Position numbers and translations under genes: made by a program
Assembly: GCF_000276665.1 (NCBI RefSeq)
Contig: NW_004955423.1
Coordinates: 3,171,867 to 3,235,866, forward strand
Reading direction: 5' to 3'
DNA length: 64,000 nucleotides
Origin: Chinchilla lanigera
Taxonomy: Eukaryota > Chordata > Mammalia > Rodentia > Chinchillidae
Notes under the pieces: model-generated
The model's input: the letters and a program-made list of their open reading frames with translations, nothing else
Databases searched by the model: none
Told to the model about the DNA's origin: nothing
Shown: piece after piece, positions 1-10,180 of the stretch
Layout: each line of letters opens with the position of its first letter
Numbering within the stretch: position 1 is the first letter of the stretch

Positions 1-29
1 AAAAAAAAAAAAAAAAAAGAAAAACAAAG
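1..29 (+). repeat. A-rich tail of a SINE cut by the window edge
   Basis: Eighteen A residues followed by a short A-rich stretch with G and C interruptions, the tail style of the ID copies elsewhere in the window. The body would lie outside the window, so the family is inferred. Confidence 0.5.
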
Positions 30-631
30 CCCGGGCCTCCGTCCCTTAAGGATCAGTAATTATCTCCCCCACCACTAGCTCCTCTTCCCAGAGCCATGTC
101 TGTAAACACCTTCACGAGTTCTGATATCACATTCCTCCCCAAGTGTTCCGAAGAAGGAGCAGCCCCAGAAGTTGCTAGAAAAGGCCTTGCTTGGGCTTTT
201 AGCCACTTCTGATTTATATAAAGTTTGACCAAAAATGAAAACAGTTACAGACTCTACAAATTACAAATAAATCTTTGCAGGCTTGCGAAGCGGGGAGGGG
301 TGGACCAGACGACCATCCCACAGAGACGAGGGATAGAGTGAGACCCCGTCCCAGGGTGCTCCTGCTGAAGAGACCCAAGCCGAGCAGCAGCAGACAGCCC
401 CGCCCCTCCCAGCTAATTCACCCAACAGCTTTCTCATTCTTCCCGCTCCCCTCTGCAGAGCAGAACAGCTTGTGGGTACCTGAACTGGTGCCTGGGGTGC
501 TGCTATTTAAATAGCTCTGCTGTAAACACAACAGGTGTCGCTCATATCTAGCTCCCAAATTCTGTGTGTGTGTTTCTCTAGCAAGCCATATGGATTTTTT
601 ATTTAAAGAGTTTGCCTGGCTCAGATAATAA
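30..631. other. Unassigned single-copy-looking sequence
   Basis: No gene, RNA or known repeat is recognised here. The 79-codon open frame at 275-514 has no domain, is proline and arginine rich and ends without any splice or conservation evidence. I treat it as chance. Confidence 0.5.
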
Positions 632-768
632 TCCCTTCCATTCTTTCACCCTTTCTTCCTTCCCCCTTTTTTCCTCTCCCTCCTCCCTTCCCTCTCTCCC
701 TCTTCCCCTTCCTCCCTTCCTTTCTTCCTTCTTTCTTTCCTTCCTTCCTTCCTTCTACTTTCCCTTTT
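632..768. repeat. Pyrimidine-rich low-complexity tract, (CCTT)n-like
   Basis: About 135 bp of almost pure C and T on the plus strand, ending in tandem TTCC units around 730-755. It is a polypurine-polypyrimidine microsatellite. The short open frame through it is leucine, serine and proline low-complexity and not a gene. Confidence 0.9.
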
Positions 769-792
769 CTTATCATATAAAGCCACAGGCTA

Positions 793-906
793 GGGGCTGG
801 GGATTTAGCTCAGCGGCACAGTGCCTGCCTGGCAGGTGAGAGGTCGTGAGTTCAATTCCTGGTACTGGAAAAAAAAACAAAAAACAAAACAAAACAAAAA
901 AAGATG
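793..906 (+). mobile_element. ID SINE with perfect target-site duplication
   Basis: The body starts with the GGGGCTGGGGATTTAGCTC head, which contains the pol III A-box region. A B-box-like GTTCAATTCC lies near 850-859, followed by an A-rich tail. It is flanked by a perfect 13-bp duplication (779-791 and 907-919), so this is a complete, fairly young insertion. The middle departs slightly from sister copies (GGCAGGTGAGAGG instead of the usual GGCAAGCGCAAGG). Confidence 0.95.
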
Positions 907-1189
907 AAAGCCACAGGCTGCCATCTTCCTCAGCTGCCTTGGATGTCCCTCCTGCTAGATCTGGAAGTCACTAACCCTTGAGCAGAGTGGGACACTGCTG
1001 TGCTAGTATCAAAATACCCTTCTCCTTGCTCTACCAAAACAGAAGTTGGGCACTCAAGCCAGGTCCACTGGTTATGTCTACAAAGACATAAAGATCTTAT
1101 ACACTTGAAGATCTTATACATATCTGAGTATCAAAGAGGGCAGCAAAGGTAGGCACAGACCCAAAGCCTGGATGCGAACAAACACTCAT

Positions 1190-1263
1190 ATCCTGGGCAT
1201 AGCTCAGTAGTAGAGCACTTGCCTGGCATGGATGAGGCTCTCGGCAGGTTTGAGTGCCAGCAT
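1190..1263 (+). mobile_element. Old, tail-less ID-like SINE
   Basis: It contains CATAGCTCAGTAGTAGAGCA followed by a TTGCCTGGCATG core, which aligns with the tRNA-like half of ID. Many substitutions and no A-tail indicate an old copy. Confidence 0.75.
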
Positions 1264-1391
1264 AGAGGATGGGGGTGGGGTGGTTAACATTTTCTCTTGA
1301 GACAAATCAGAAATGGAAATACGAAAGTGAATAGGATGTATTTAGAACGTATGTTTCTGGTTTTTGTTTGTTTGTTCTGTGGTTTAGAATG

Positions 1392-1458
1392 AGCCAGGAT
1401 TTTTGCGGTGAGCTATATCCCAAGTCTCTTTTTATTTTTTATTTTTGAGACAGAGTTT
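1392..1458 (-). mobile_element. Decayed ID/B1 fragment
   Basis: In reverse orientation it shows the GAGCTATATCCC ID head followed by a T-rich linker and GAGACAGAGTTT, the 3' part of B1. This is the same order as the B1-ID composites elsewhere, but very short. Confidence 0.5.
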
Positions 1459-1649
1459 AGACATTTCAGGTTTTATTCCTAAATTCACTGACACCACTAC
1501 CAAGAGAAGACCTAAAAACAAAAGAAAATTTACCTTTTTCTATTGCTAAAGTTGCCTAATCTAAATATTCCCTGTTGTGGATGTATAGTCAGTAGATAAG
1601 GAGACCAATTTTTTATGTAGCCAAGTAAAGATATTTATTTTAAAATTAT

Positions 1650-1725
1650 TTTGGGGAAGACTCGAGGGGTCAAACCTGCAGCCTCACACATGCTAGGTTC
1701 TACCATGGAATCACACCCTCAGCTC
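1650..1725 (-). mobile_element. Old ID-like SINE, minus strand
   Basis: The reverse complement of the ID tRNA-like half can be followed (AACCTGCAGCC, ACATGCTAGG, TACCATGGAATCACACC, CTCAGCTC). It is strongly diverged. Confidence 0.55.
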
Positions 1726-1869
1726 AAAAAGATGACTGCTTAGCACAGTCATTTGATAAAATAAAGACATTCTAACATCAAATATTTTAATGAATTTAGC
1801 ATAATAAAAATTTACTAGATTGTGCTTTTTCACCTAGGTAAGAAGTAAAAATTACAGTCCATTTACGCA

Positions 1870-2020
1870 TTTAAGAACCCAAATCTCAGTGCTTCCAACA
1901 CCATCTAAGAGAGTGGCAGGTATTCCCATGGGACCACTGGAGAAACGAGATCTCAGAGGGTTAAATAACTTGCTCAATATCACACAGCTAAAAATTAAAC
2001 TCAAGATGCTACTCTTTCCA
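1870..2020 (-). mobile_element. MIR-type SINE relic, minus strand
   Basis: The reading TTAAATAACTTGCTCAATAT followed by CACACAGCTA is the characteristic antisense core of MIR (bookkeeping, tRNA-related ancient SINE). Ends are not sharp. Confidence 0.65.
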
Positions 2021-2480
2021 TAAAAAGGAAGGGATAACAATAGATATTCCCAGACCCAATATTGAATAAATTTTCCTAGGGTTCTTCTTGTTGTATAATA
2101 GATTGCCCATTAGGCAATCTTCCTATTATGTTTTTTGTTTCCCAAATAAGCCCACTACCAGGTAAAGAGATTCTGGAATAGACTTCATGCCTGTTATAAG
2201 TTATTAGCTTTGTTATTTACAAATCAGCTCAGTAGAGTTTAGTTATCATGTCTATTTCCCAAGGACTCTTAGGCACTTAGAGTGGGGAAGTGGAAAATAG
2301 GTTGTGGGACTCTCAGGCTTGAAAAACTTGATCTTTCCAGCTCCAGAATTTGGAGGCAACACACATGCTGACAAGCAGTGACAGGGCTGTACAGCACACT
2401 CCGGTCAGGCAGTGACTAAGTGGGATGGACCCTCCACCTGCCGGCCAGATGGCTCTCCAGCAGGTGTCCTCTGAGAGGTG
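2021..2480. other. Unassigned sequence
   Basis: No recognisable gene or repeat. A small imperfect hairpin (AGATTGCC and GGCAATCT arms) occurs near 2100-2120. Nothing else stands out. Confidence 0.4.
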
Positions 2481-2484
2481 ATGC

Positions 2485-2600
2485 CAGCCCCTGACTGTGA
2501 CCTTGGGCATGCCACCACATCCTCTAGCTGAGCTGCAGTTTCTGCATCTACAAATGCAAGGGACTCAAATAAAATGATCTTGAGGGCTTCTTGGAGGTTA
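2485..2600 (+). mobile_element. MIR-type SINE relic
   Basis: TGTGACCTTGGGCATG, then CTGCAGTTTCTGCATCTACA and AAATGCAAGG follow the sense order of the MIR core and 3' part. Diverged, with no flanking duplications visible. Confidence 0.65.
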
Positions 2601-3399
2601 GCAAAACAAAAGTAACAACAGCCAATAAGATCCTTAGGACATTTCTGATGCTAAACGTAAGCACCAGGCATTTCTCCTCCTCAAGTGACACACGATTTGA
2701 AAACCAAGCAAGTCTTCTTTCCTTAATTTTGCCCCAGTGTCATGTAGTCCCACCAGTCCTCAGCAAGACAGATATTGGCCCCGCCAGAGGTGCTCCCCTT
2801 TGAGGAATTCTTATCTGTGGGCACCACGAAAAGGTGGCTGTAGTTCCCGTGGCACAGGCGTGCACAGTGTCCTACAGCGGCACCCACTCATTGGTCCTTG
2901 TTACTATCACTGGCCTGTACCTACTGTTTGATTGCCTCTTTTGTTTTAAAAGTATGCCCTCAACCCACACCCCGAAGTGTCCCCAGAGGGGACATATTTC
3001 ACAGCAAGCAGGTCGGCTGCTGTTACCACACGGCCTCCTCTTGTGTCTGGCTCCTGCTCGCGTGTGTCTGGCTCTGGCAGCCACGCAGACTTTGGCTTTG
3101 AGGTGACTCAGAGACAAGGTAAGGCCAAAGTTCATCAAAGGAGCGAACCTGGACACTCCCAAAGCTCCCAGCCCAGTGGCAGATGGAGGCTGGGTAGCTC
3201 AAGGTAGCAAAGCAGCTGGGGAGGGCCCCTCCAGCCTGGCAGGCATCCAGGATCTTGCCCAATGCCTTGCCAATAGTTACATCATCTGGCCTCTTACTTC
3301 CTGTCTCCAGAGGAGGCCGGTAGGGGCCCTGCCATTGGTTCCACTGCCTCTGTTTTTCTCTGCCTCCCTCTCCTTTCCCTCTGTGGAGACTTGCTTTTC
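2601..3399. other. Unassigned sequence, somewhat GC-rich
   Basis: Several overlapping 60-96 codon open frames on both strands occur here, the usual sign of GC-rich non-coding DNA. None has a signal peptide, domain or consistent codon pattern. No repeat is recognised. Confidence 0.4.
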
Positions 3400-3975
3400 A
3401 GGTCACTGTAACAAAATACCTGAGAATGCCAGTGTAAGGGAGGTCGGGTTTATTTATTTGTTTGTTGAGGTGCTAAGGATTGAACCGAGGGCCTTTGCGC
3501 CGAGCTACATCGTCAGCCCCTTTTTAAATTTTTATCTTGAGACAGGTTCTTTCCAAGTCACTCAGTTGCCTATGTTGGGTTTGAACTTGTATCCTCCTGC
3601 CTCAGCCTTACAGAGTACCGGTATTACAGGCACGTGCCACCATGCCTGCTAGGAAAGGGTCACCTGGGCTCGATTTCAGAGATTTCCGTCTATGAAACAT
3701 CATGGTGGAAAGATATGACGGAGGAAAGCTGCTCCCCTCCTGGCAGCCGGGATGCAGAGAGGGGGAAATGTAGAAAGGAAGGGGCTGGGGACAAGATACA
3801 GCCCCCAAGGTCACGTCCCCGTGATCCACATCCCTCAGCTGGGCCCTACTTCCTGCCTCCATTATCTCACCATAACGCCATCAAATTATGAGAGCGTCGG
3901 TGGATTAATCCATTGATGAAATTAGAACCGTCAGCATCCAATCCCTTCCTTAAAGCCTATCAACGGCAACCGCGC
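3400..3975 (-). mobile_element. MLT1-like (ERVL-MaLR) solitary LTR, split by a SINE
   Basis: In reverse orientation this gives the usual end of MLT1-type LTRs (the TCACTGTAACAAAATACC region at 3402-3420) and, past the inserted SINE, the CATGGTGGAA, GGAAGCTGC-like and CATTATCTCACC regions with the TGATGAAATTAG end. This is an old endogenous-retrovirus-derived LTR with no coding capacity. The exact subfamily is not resolved. Confidence 0.65.
3450..3649 (-). mobile_element. B1-ID composite SINE inside the LTR
   Basis: On the minus strand it reads B1 (from GGCAGGCATGGTGGCACGTG at the right end, GAGGCTGAGGCAGGAGGAT-like region near 3595-3610, GAGACAGG antisense at 3539) and then an ID half (AGCTCGGCGCAAAGGCC region and GGTTCAATCC). 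The B1 part lacks the 29-bp duplication, so it is an older type than the B1 copies at 20.6 or 42.7 kb. Confidence 0.85.
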
Positions 3976-4117
3976 TTTCAGCAGAATGAGCCTCCAGGGG
4001 GACATTCTAGGTCCCAAGCACAGACCCTCTCCTCCCTGTGGACCAGGAAGGCAGAGGGTGAGGGGCAGGCAGGCACCCCATGAACGCGCCGGTTGTGTCA
4101 GAGCTCAATTGCCTCCC

Positions 4118-4161
4118 TGAGGGACCGGGTAACTGAGGGACCGGGTAACTGAGGGACCGGG
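4118..4161. repeat. 16-bp tandem repeat, 2.75 copies
   Basis: The unit TGAGGGACCGGGTAAC is repeated perfectly from 4118 and 4134, with a partial third copy from 4150. It lies in otherwise unassigned sequence. Confidence 0.95.
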
Positions 4162-4490
4162 AGAAGAGCTGTTGTTCACATACACCTTTTTGTGCAGCTT
4201 GGATGTGATGCCACGCACATGAAACCCCTGCTAATACAGTAAATTTGTCAAAAAGGATTTATGTAACTTTAAAATCAGCCCCCAGAGGCCTGATTATAAT
4301 TTCTGTTTGGGCAGCTTAGAACTTCTCAACCGTTAGCCTCTCCGGAAAACCCCTTTTCCAAACAATGTGTATCAGATACCATCGCTTCAGTTTTGGTCAA
4401 AATTGTTCTCTGTATCCACCTGCAGTTGCTTCTTGTGATCCGCCCAAAAGCCACTGGGCATGACAAAGGAGGAGAGTTTGGAGAGTTGAA
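4162..4490. other. Unassigned sequence without recognised repeats
   Basis: No gene or transposable element is seen. The part around 4190-4330 is free of SINE and LINE signatures and contains balanced AT-rich blocks, so a conserved non-coding element is possible but unproven. Confidence 0.35.
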
Positions 4491-4600
4491 AAAAGCCCAG
4501 GTTTTGAAATCAGGCCGACTTAGGTTAACTCCTGGCTCGACCAGGAGTTAACTGATTTAATAAGACTCTTAAGATTAAGCCTTAGTTTCTTCGTCTTTCT
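4491..4600 (+). mobile_element. MIR relic containing a 12-bp perfect hairpin
   Basis: GGTTTTGAAATCAGGCCGAC, AACTCCTGGCTC and GCCTTAGTTTCTTCGTCTTT follow MIR sense order. Where the MIR core should continue, the sequence folds back on itself (arms 4524-4535 and 4541-4552). Confidence 0.65.
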
Positions 4601-4849
4601 AAAAGAAAACCAAATTACTTACTGGACCATAAACAACGGCGTTTGGGAACATAGGCTCCAGCTAAAGGAGCTGACCTGCAAATAGAATAGAAGTTGGGAA
4701 GGGTGTGTTGTAGGGGAGGGCTCTTGATCACTGCACTCTGTAAGCATGTTTGGAAATACCACACTGAACCCCATTCTTACCCATAATTACTATGTGTTAA
4801 TAAAAGAAAGAACCAAGCCTTCGGGATTAGGTTTTATTCTTATAACAGT

Positions 4850-4985
4850 GACATCTTGTTTCATCACTGAAAGTCTCAGTCTTCTCATCTGCAAAATGGA
4901 GGTGTTAGTAGTGTTGTTAACTTGAAAAGGTTGTGAAGTTTAAATGAGACGATGAATGGATAGGCCTCAGCAGTGTGACCCACAC
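4850..4985 (+). mobile_element. MIR-type SINE relic
   Basis: CTCAGTCTTCTCATCTGCAA followed by AATGGAGGTGTTAGTAGTGT and GTTGTGAAGTTTAAATGAGA is the MIR 3' half in sense orientation. Confidence 0.8.
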
Positions 4986-5020
4986 AAGGAAATATTCTTT
5001 ATGTTGTGCCTCTTTCTATT

Positions 5021-5096
5021 TTGGGGGTGGGTACCAGGAATCAAACTCAGGATGTTGCACTTGCCAGGCAGGCACTTGTGCCACTGAGCTATATCT
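5021..5096 (-). mobile_element. ID SINE, minus strand
   Basis: The reverse complement of ID is readable throughout (GGTACCAGGAATCAAACTCA, TTGCCAGGCAGGCACTTGTG, CCACTGAGCTATAT). A 13-bp duplication with one mismatch flanks it (5008-5020 and 5097-5109). Confidence 0.9.
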
Positions 5097-5230
5097 GCCT
5101 CTTTGTATTCTAATATTCTTGTGAGACTAAAGATAAAGTGGCTGGTGCTTAAAAATATAGATATTTCAACATTTTTTTTTCCCCAGATTTTTTTCTTTGT
5201 GGAAACTACAGAGAATTCTTTGCTATCTGG

Positions 5231-5330
5231 CTTTTTGTTTTGTTTTTGGTTTTTGTAGTGCTGGGGATTGAAAGCTAGGTCTCATACCTGTTAAGCAAGG
5301 GCTCTACCACTGAACTATCCCTCCAGCCCC
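5231..5330 (-). mobile_element. ID-type SINE, minus strand
   Basis: T-rich start, then GTGCTGGGGATTGAAAGC, a GGGCTCTACCACTGAACTAT core and the CTCCAGCCCC end. It is more diverged than the young ID copies and closer to the general rodent ID form. Confidence 0.85.
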
Positions 5331-5440
5331 GGGATGGTCTTTTTAACTGCTATGTATCAGCTCACAGAGTGCATTGGCTTGCTCATTGCAAGGCTCTTGT
5401 GTGAAGAAATCAACTGGAAAGACAAAACTCAAAACTTTTC

Positions 5441-5526
5441 TATGAGGTTGGGACTATAACTCCCTGGTGGAATGCTTGACTAGCATGTATGAGGCCCTGG
5501 GTTTGAGCCCTAGCATTACCAACAAA
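5441..5526 (+). mobile_element. Old ID-like SINE
   Basis: GAGGTTGGGACTATAACTCC, GGAATGCTTGACTAGCATGT and GGCCCTGGGTTTGAGCCCTA correspond to the ID tRNA-like body, diverged. Confidence 0.75.
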
Positions 5527-5550
5527 CCGACAGTGGGAAGATTCTTTGAT

Positions 5551-5576
5551 CATCCATCCATCCATCCATCCATCCA
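5551..5576. repeat. (CATC)n microsatellite
   Basis: About six perfect CATC units. Confidence 0.95.
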
Positions 5577-8498
5577 CAGAAAATCTTGGTCCTGGGATTG
5601 CAGACGTGACCAGAACAGACAGGGCTCTTCCTTTCAGGGAGTTCCAGTTAGATGTGAGGACGGGGTGCACCTGAGCCTGGGTTGAGCTGAACTGCTCTCC
5701 ATTCCCAGACCAAGAGACTTACAAGAAACCAGCATTCTTGCTCCCCAGGTCCCCCTAAATTTGGAGTGAAGTATCTAGGAAAAAACCCAGCTAGATAAAC
5801 TATAGTACCACAGACAGCTGTGGGAAGGACAGCTCATTTAAGGCCACATATTTAAGAATCAATCTCAATCTGTGATAAATGGTGCAATTTTCTTAGAATA
5901 GCACAGAGAAACTTACTGATTTTTTAGACCTAATGGGCCAATATTAAAATGGCAAAGAAAAGTCTAGAACTTACCAGATTCTCTTCACTCTCAGGCAAAT
6001 ACTCACCCTACAGGTGAAGTTGAGATTGAATGTGGCCAAGGGCCATTGAATCAGCACAAAATTGCCACATTGGGATTGCAGTTGCCCCGAGGGTGGGAAG
6101 GAAGCTGGAGCTTCTCTGGCCTCTGGCAGGGTTTGTGTGACTGGAGCTGGATGGAGTTCTGTCTCATCCCCTCAACCAACCAACCAATAGCAATAGGTCA
6201 TCCTCCGCCTGTCAGTGCTGGGAAACAGCCCCAACAGCAAAGCAGACAAAACTCTTCAACCAGAAAGGAGTGGGAGGGCCTAGAGCGATTCAGGGGTCTG
6301 CTAACAAAACAGAGGGCCCTAGCTTGGGCTGTGGGACTCACCCAAAGTGGCCTGGGTCTAGGCCTTCTGCGTCTGTACTCTGCTGCCCCAACTGCTCAGT
6401 CAGGGTCCAGTCACTTCACTGGGGATTATCACTGCTTCTCTAGAGCTCAGATTTCCCAGTCATTAAAGGAAAGGCAAAAAATAAAAAATAAATAAAAAAA
6501 AATAGAGGAAAGGCTTTGTGAAAAGACAAAGAGGGTGTCCAAGGACACTCTGGTTCTGACAGCTGGTTCAGGGGTCAGGAAACACTAGGCGGGCCACTCG
6601 GAAGCAGTAGGTGTCAGGTGGGTCTTCCCTGCTTCTCTGAGGGTACTCAGAGGATTCTTGCTCTGGCATGCACACATCCTGTCCCAAGGTGAGGACCTTG
6701 AACTCACTTGCTTCCAGTCACGTGCTCCATTCCAGTATTTCTAGACATCAGCGAGAGGTCTCCTTGGTCCTCAAAATCCAGGTGCAACTGTGTAGCCTCC
6801 ACCACAATAGACCCAATTTCCATGACCTGCAGATGTTAACAGCCCTCTCAAATAGTTCTGAGGATACAGGGGAGCGATGGGATTGTGCTCCTCTTCTTGG
6901 CTTTCCGGCTGCTGTACCCTCTTCTCTGCCCACGTGTTTCTCTGCCCACGTGTATCTTTGCCACTGCAAGTACCACACCCTATACTGCAATCTCCCCCCC
7001 AACTGCCTCCAGGGCAGGTGGCTATGTGTGTCTTCTTCCCTATGCCAGCACCAGTCTACTCGTGATAGCTGGTAGGCACTCAGCATCATTTGATGGCTAA
7101 ATGAAAGGAAGGAACAGATGGTGTCAAAGGTGTCACCGAGATTACTTTGAATGACAGGTCAAGGCCAGCCCAGGAGAAAAATCTATTAACATCGGAATGA
7201 TTGCTTCTTATCTGGGATCGTTCCTACCCTGCCTGCTTTGGGACCTACCAGGGCCATAGTTCAATCACAAGCTACAGGGACGAACTGACCCTACTTTTGT
7301 TCACAGAGGGCAAATGCATGGCTCCCTGGCTTGGCCTATTTACTTTAAGAGGTTTCTCTGCCTTTGCCTTGCTCTTTCAACTGGATCAAGTGATATAACT
7401 ATCAAAGGCAACCCCCATTCAGGCTGATCCTTACTTGTTCAGACCCAGAGCTGACTTCGTAGCTCTCTGGCTGGGCTCCCTCAGCCCTTTGTGCAGAACT
7501 TGCTTCCAGCACTGATCGCTTTGCAGCACATTTGCTTCTCTGCCGCACCACTACATGAGAGTATTCTAAAAGTTCCTCCAACGGCAGTGTCTAGCTCAAT
7601 GCTTGAAACATGGAAGAGCTCAGTGAATGGGGGGGATATGGCTGCAGTTATTTGGAGGGCCAACGAGCCAAAGTAATTGAAATGTTTATAGCAAACTAAA
7701 AGGGGTGGAGCCAAACAGTGTTTTAACAGAGGAAGGATGTAATGCGCATTCAGCGTTATTGGATAAGCCATTCAGCAAACAGGCTGAAGAAAAACTGGAT
7801 TTTCTACCACCCAACCCAGTGCTTTCTCACAGTGTCTTTATCCACTCCGCCACCTTCCTTTTGTTTGTGATTTGTAGCCTTTTGGGAATTACAACATCAG
7901 TCCATTGTTTGCTGGGTTTCACAATTCTCCCTTCCCATCAGGAACATACCAAGAGGCACAACGATTGCTCTTTACATGTCCAGGAATTTAAATTACATTT
8001 TGTTTTGCAAACTTCATGACACCCCTTTGAAAGAACTGGAAACACCTGCAGATGCTGTGAAAGTGAACCTAGGAATGGCCTCTGCACAACGGGCTCAGCG
8101 GCCTCCACAGTGCAGAAAGCACACGCCGTGCCCTGCTTCACAGTCTTTTTCATGGGTGCCGCTGTGCCCAGAACGCTCCATGCTTAGCTCACCCGGCCCA
8201 AGTCATTGAGGAGCTGAAATCCTACGGAGTAATCCTCCAAAATGGTCTGTTAACTTAGGAAAAGATGTTTGACTTGAATTGTCAAACTGTCTCTGTTCTT
8301 GGTTTTGTGTAGTTCTACGCTGTCTGCTATAATAGCATTGGTCACTTAGGGCCTGTGAACTGCCCTGAAATGTGGTTAGTCTGGACTGCGAAGAATTTGC
8401 ACAAAAAGAAAATGTAAAATATCCATTTAAGTTTGTGTTTAAAAATATTTCAATTTATTGGTTAAACATACTATTAACATTAATTTCTCCTGGTGTTT
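5577..8498. other. Long unassigned stretch, no gene recognised
   Basis: About 2.9 kb without a SINE or LINE that I can name. The longest open frame (6046-6495 plus, 149 codons) ends in the A-rich patch at 6475-6503 and has no domain, so it is not called. Overlapping frames at 6668-7089 on both strands and at 7481-8209 also lack any protein signature. The stretch holds a duplicated E-box segment (6920-6952). Some of it may be single-copy sequence or very old repeat. Confidence 0.5.
6921..6952. repeat. 16-bp tandem duplication carrying two CACGTG E-boxes
   Basis: The unit TTCTCTGCCCACGTGT is present twice with a 16-bp period. The CACGTG palindromes fall at 6931-6936 and 6947-6952. Another CACGTG is at 6719-6724. 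Any regulatory role is inference. Confidence 0.75.
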
Positions 8499-8507
8499 AT
8501 TTGGCTT

Positions 8508-8611
8508 TTGGAGACAGGGTCTCACTATGTAGCCCAGGCTGCCTTTGAACACCTGTTCTTCTTGCTTCAGCCTAGCAGAGTGCTGAGATTATAGGCCTGT
8601 GCCACCAAACC
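8508..8611 (-). mobile_element. B1 SINE (single-unit form), minus strand
   Basis: GAGACAGGGTCTCACTATGT at 8511-8530 is followed by AGCCCAGGCTGCCTTTGAAC and GTGCTGAGATTATAGGCCTG, the B1 reverse complement. The 29-bp internal duplication is absent, suggesting an old copy. Confidence 0.9.
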
Positions 8612-8723
8612 TTTTTTAACATAACTACTAGAAAATTTTATATTATATTTATGGCTTGCATTATATTTCTATTAAATAGTTCTAGGGCAAACCATGCCAA
8701 TTTTTTACTTTGTATACTACTGA

Positions 8724-8726
<3 letters not shown>

Positions 8727-8754
<28 letters not shown>
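8727..8754 (+). repeat. Poly(A) tract
   Basis: An uninterrupted run of 28 A. No SINE body is recognisable immediately upstream, so it may be the tail of a decayed or heavily truncated retroposon. Confidence 0.9.
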
Positions 8755-8757
<3 letters not shown>

Positions 8758-9018
8758 ATGAAGGTCACTAAAGACTAAAGGGAGAATTTCTCCTGAGGAA
8801 AAAAATGTATTTCAAATTTAGGGGGAAAGAAAATGTATTTTTTTTTTTTTTTCCTGTTAGCTGCTAAACAAGGCAGACACCTTCCGGGGCAAACTCCTAT
8901 ACTTATAGGGTAGAAGTCTGCTTCCCCTTGAAAGACTGTTAACTTGCCTTCAAAATTGTTCTTTTTTTGTTGTTGTTGTTTCAACCAAGACTGCAGAAAT
9001 CAACAAAGAACTTCTTTA

Positions 9019-9106
9019 TTTGTTTTTTTTCTTGGTATCAGGAATCAAACTCAGGACCTTGCGCTTGCCAGGCAGGCATTTATGCCACTGAGCTATATCC
9101 CCAGCC
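9019..9106 (-). mobile_element. ID SINE, minus strand
   Basis: T-rich start, then GGTATCAGGAATCAAACTCA, TTGCGCTTGCCAGGCAGGCA and GAGCTATATCCCCAGCCC. An AGAACTTCTTTA-type duplication with one mismatch lies on both sides (about 9006-9018 and 9107-9120). Confidence 0.92.
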
Positions 9107-9129
9107 CAAGGAACTTCTTTACCATCTTC

Positions 9130-10004
9130 CTTTTTTAACATGTGGTCTCCAGTCTTGAACTGGACATGCTCAGAAATGTGTCTGCCCTCTTTGCTTTTTT
9201 AGCACTATGATTTATGATCTGAAATAAAGCACACTCCAGAATGCGCCTGCCTCTACCTGTGCCTCCCTACATGAACATGTATAGATTCCCTAATAAAAAT
9301 CTGCATGCTTTCTTTGTTCCAGGATAGCATTGCTTTGCAAAGGACTCCAGTGTTTTCTTTACTTGCTGTAAGTTACAAGCATCCCTCCCGTTCTTTTATC
9401 TACTGGTTGTGCTTATTAGCCTCACGCTCACAAAAAGAACTCATCATGTGCAGTCACATTTCCATCTTAGGCTCCAGGCTGAGGTATCTACATGACAAAA
9501 GACAGAGAAGAGCATGGAAGTTTACTTAATATAAGTTCTATGTGACACAGGAGTCTTCAGAAATGAAGACCTGAGGAAGCAGAGAAACCTGTGTATTTCT
9601 GTGCAAACGTTTAAGGAAAACATGAATAGTTGTAGAGAAGTGTGACTGGACAAAGAGAATATAATGGTAATAAATTAGGCACCCCTATATTGATCATTAA
9701 AGCGTTTTTAGTTTTGTTTGTTTTGCTGTTTTACTCACATTTAAGCAAACAGAGTCTAGAAACCACTCCTTCATAGTATACAACAGAGAGAAGATAAAGA
9801 CGGAGAAAGGAGAATCGTGTGCAGGGCTGGTCAGAATCCACAGCCTCGATATGGTGACCTGCTAACTGAATGGGGCCCCAGAGATTCTCAGCGGTGCTAA
9901 CCAGGTACATGCAGGAAATAGGCCATGGTTAAGAGTACATTCATTTGCTAAAATCAGTGACTCTAACTCCAAGTTGAAACAGGTAAGACTGGCTCCACCA
10001 GTTC
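9130..10004. other. Unassigned sequence
   Basis: No gene or named repeat is recognised. An 74-codon open frame at 9305-9529 shows no domain. The region is moderately AT-rich. Confidence 0.4.
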
Positions 10005-10007
10005 TAA

Positions 10008-10180
10008 AACAATGACTTCCAAACTTCAACATGAATGAGAAACACTTGAAAAGTTAGTTAAATACTGGAGTCTGGGGCCACTTCGGAGACCATTCAGTAG
10101 ATCAGGAGCATCTGCATTTTAAACAAGCCACCTGTGACCTGATATTGCAGGTGGTCCTCAAATGAGCCAAACATCGGAAA
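10008..10180 (+). mobile_element. MER5A-like hAT DNA transposon relic
   Basis: CAAACTTCAACATGAATGAG, GGGGCCACTTCGGAGACCAT and GATCAGGAGCATCTGCATTT followed by TTAAACAAGCCACC reproduce the order of the non-autonomous MER5A element. It is ancient and non-coding. Confidence 0.7.

Noticed and set aside
612..839. Serine/proline/phenylalanine-rich frame
   Set aside because: Translation of a pyrimidine microsatellite.
793..866. tRNA gene at ID copies
   Set aside because: A-box and B-box regions are present because ID derives from a tRNA, but the body does not fold as a functional tRNA and has SINE tail and target duplications.
2977..3262. CpG island promoter
   Set aside because: Slightly GC-rich, but CpG dinucleotides are not dense and no transcript structure is visible.
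3176..3652. 158-codon open frame, plus strand
   Set aside because: Its 3' half reads antisense B1-ID sequence and its 5' half has no domain; an artefact of repeats.
6046..6495. 149-codon open frame, plus strand
   Set aside because: No domain or signal; it ends in an A-rich patch and overlaps no splice-consistent structure.
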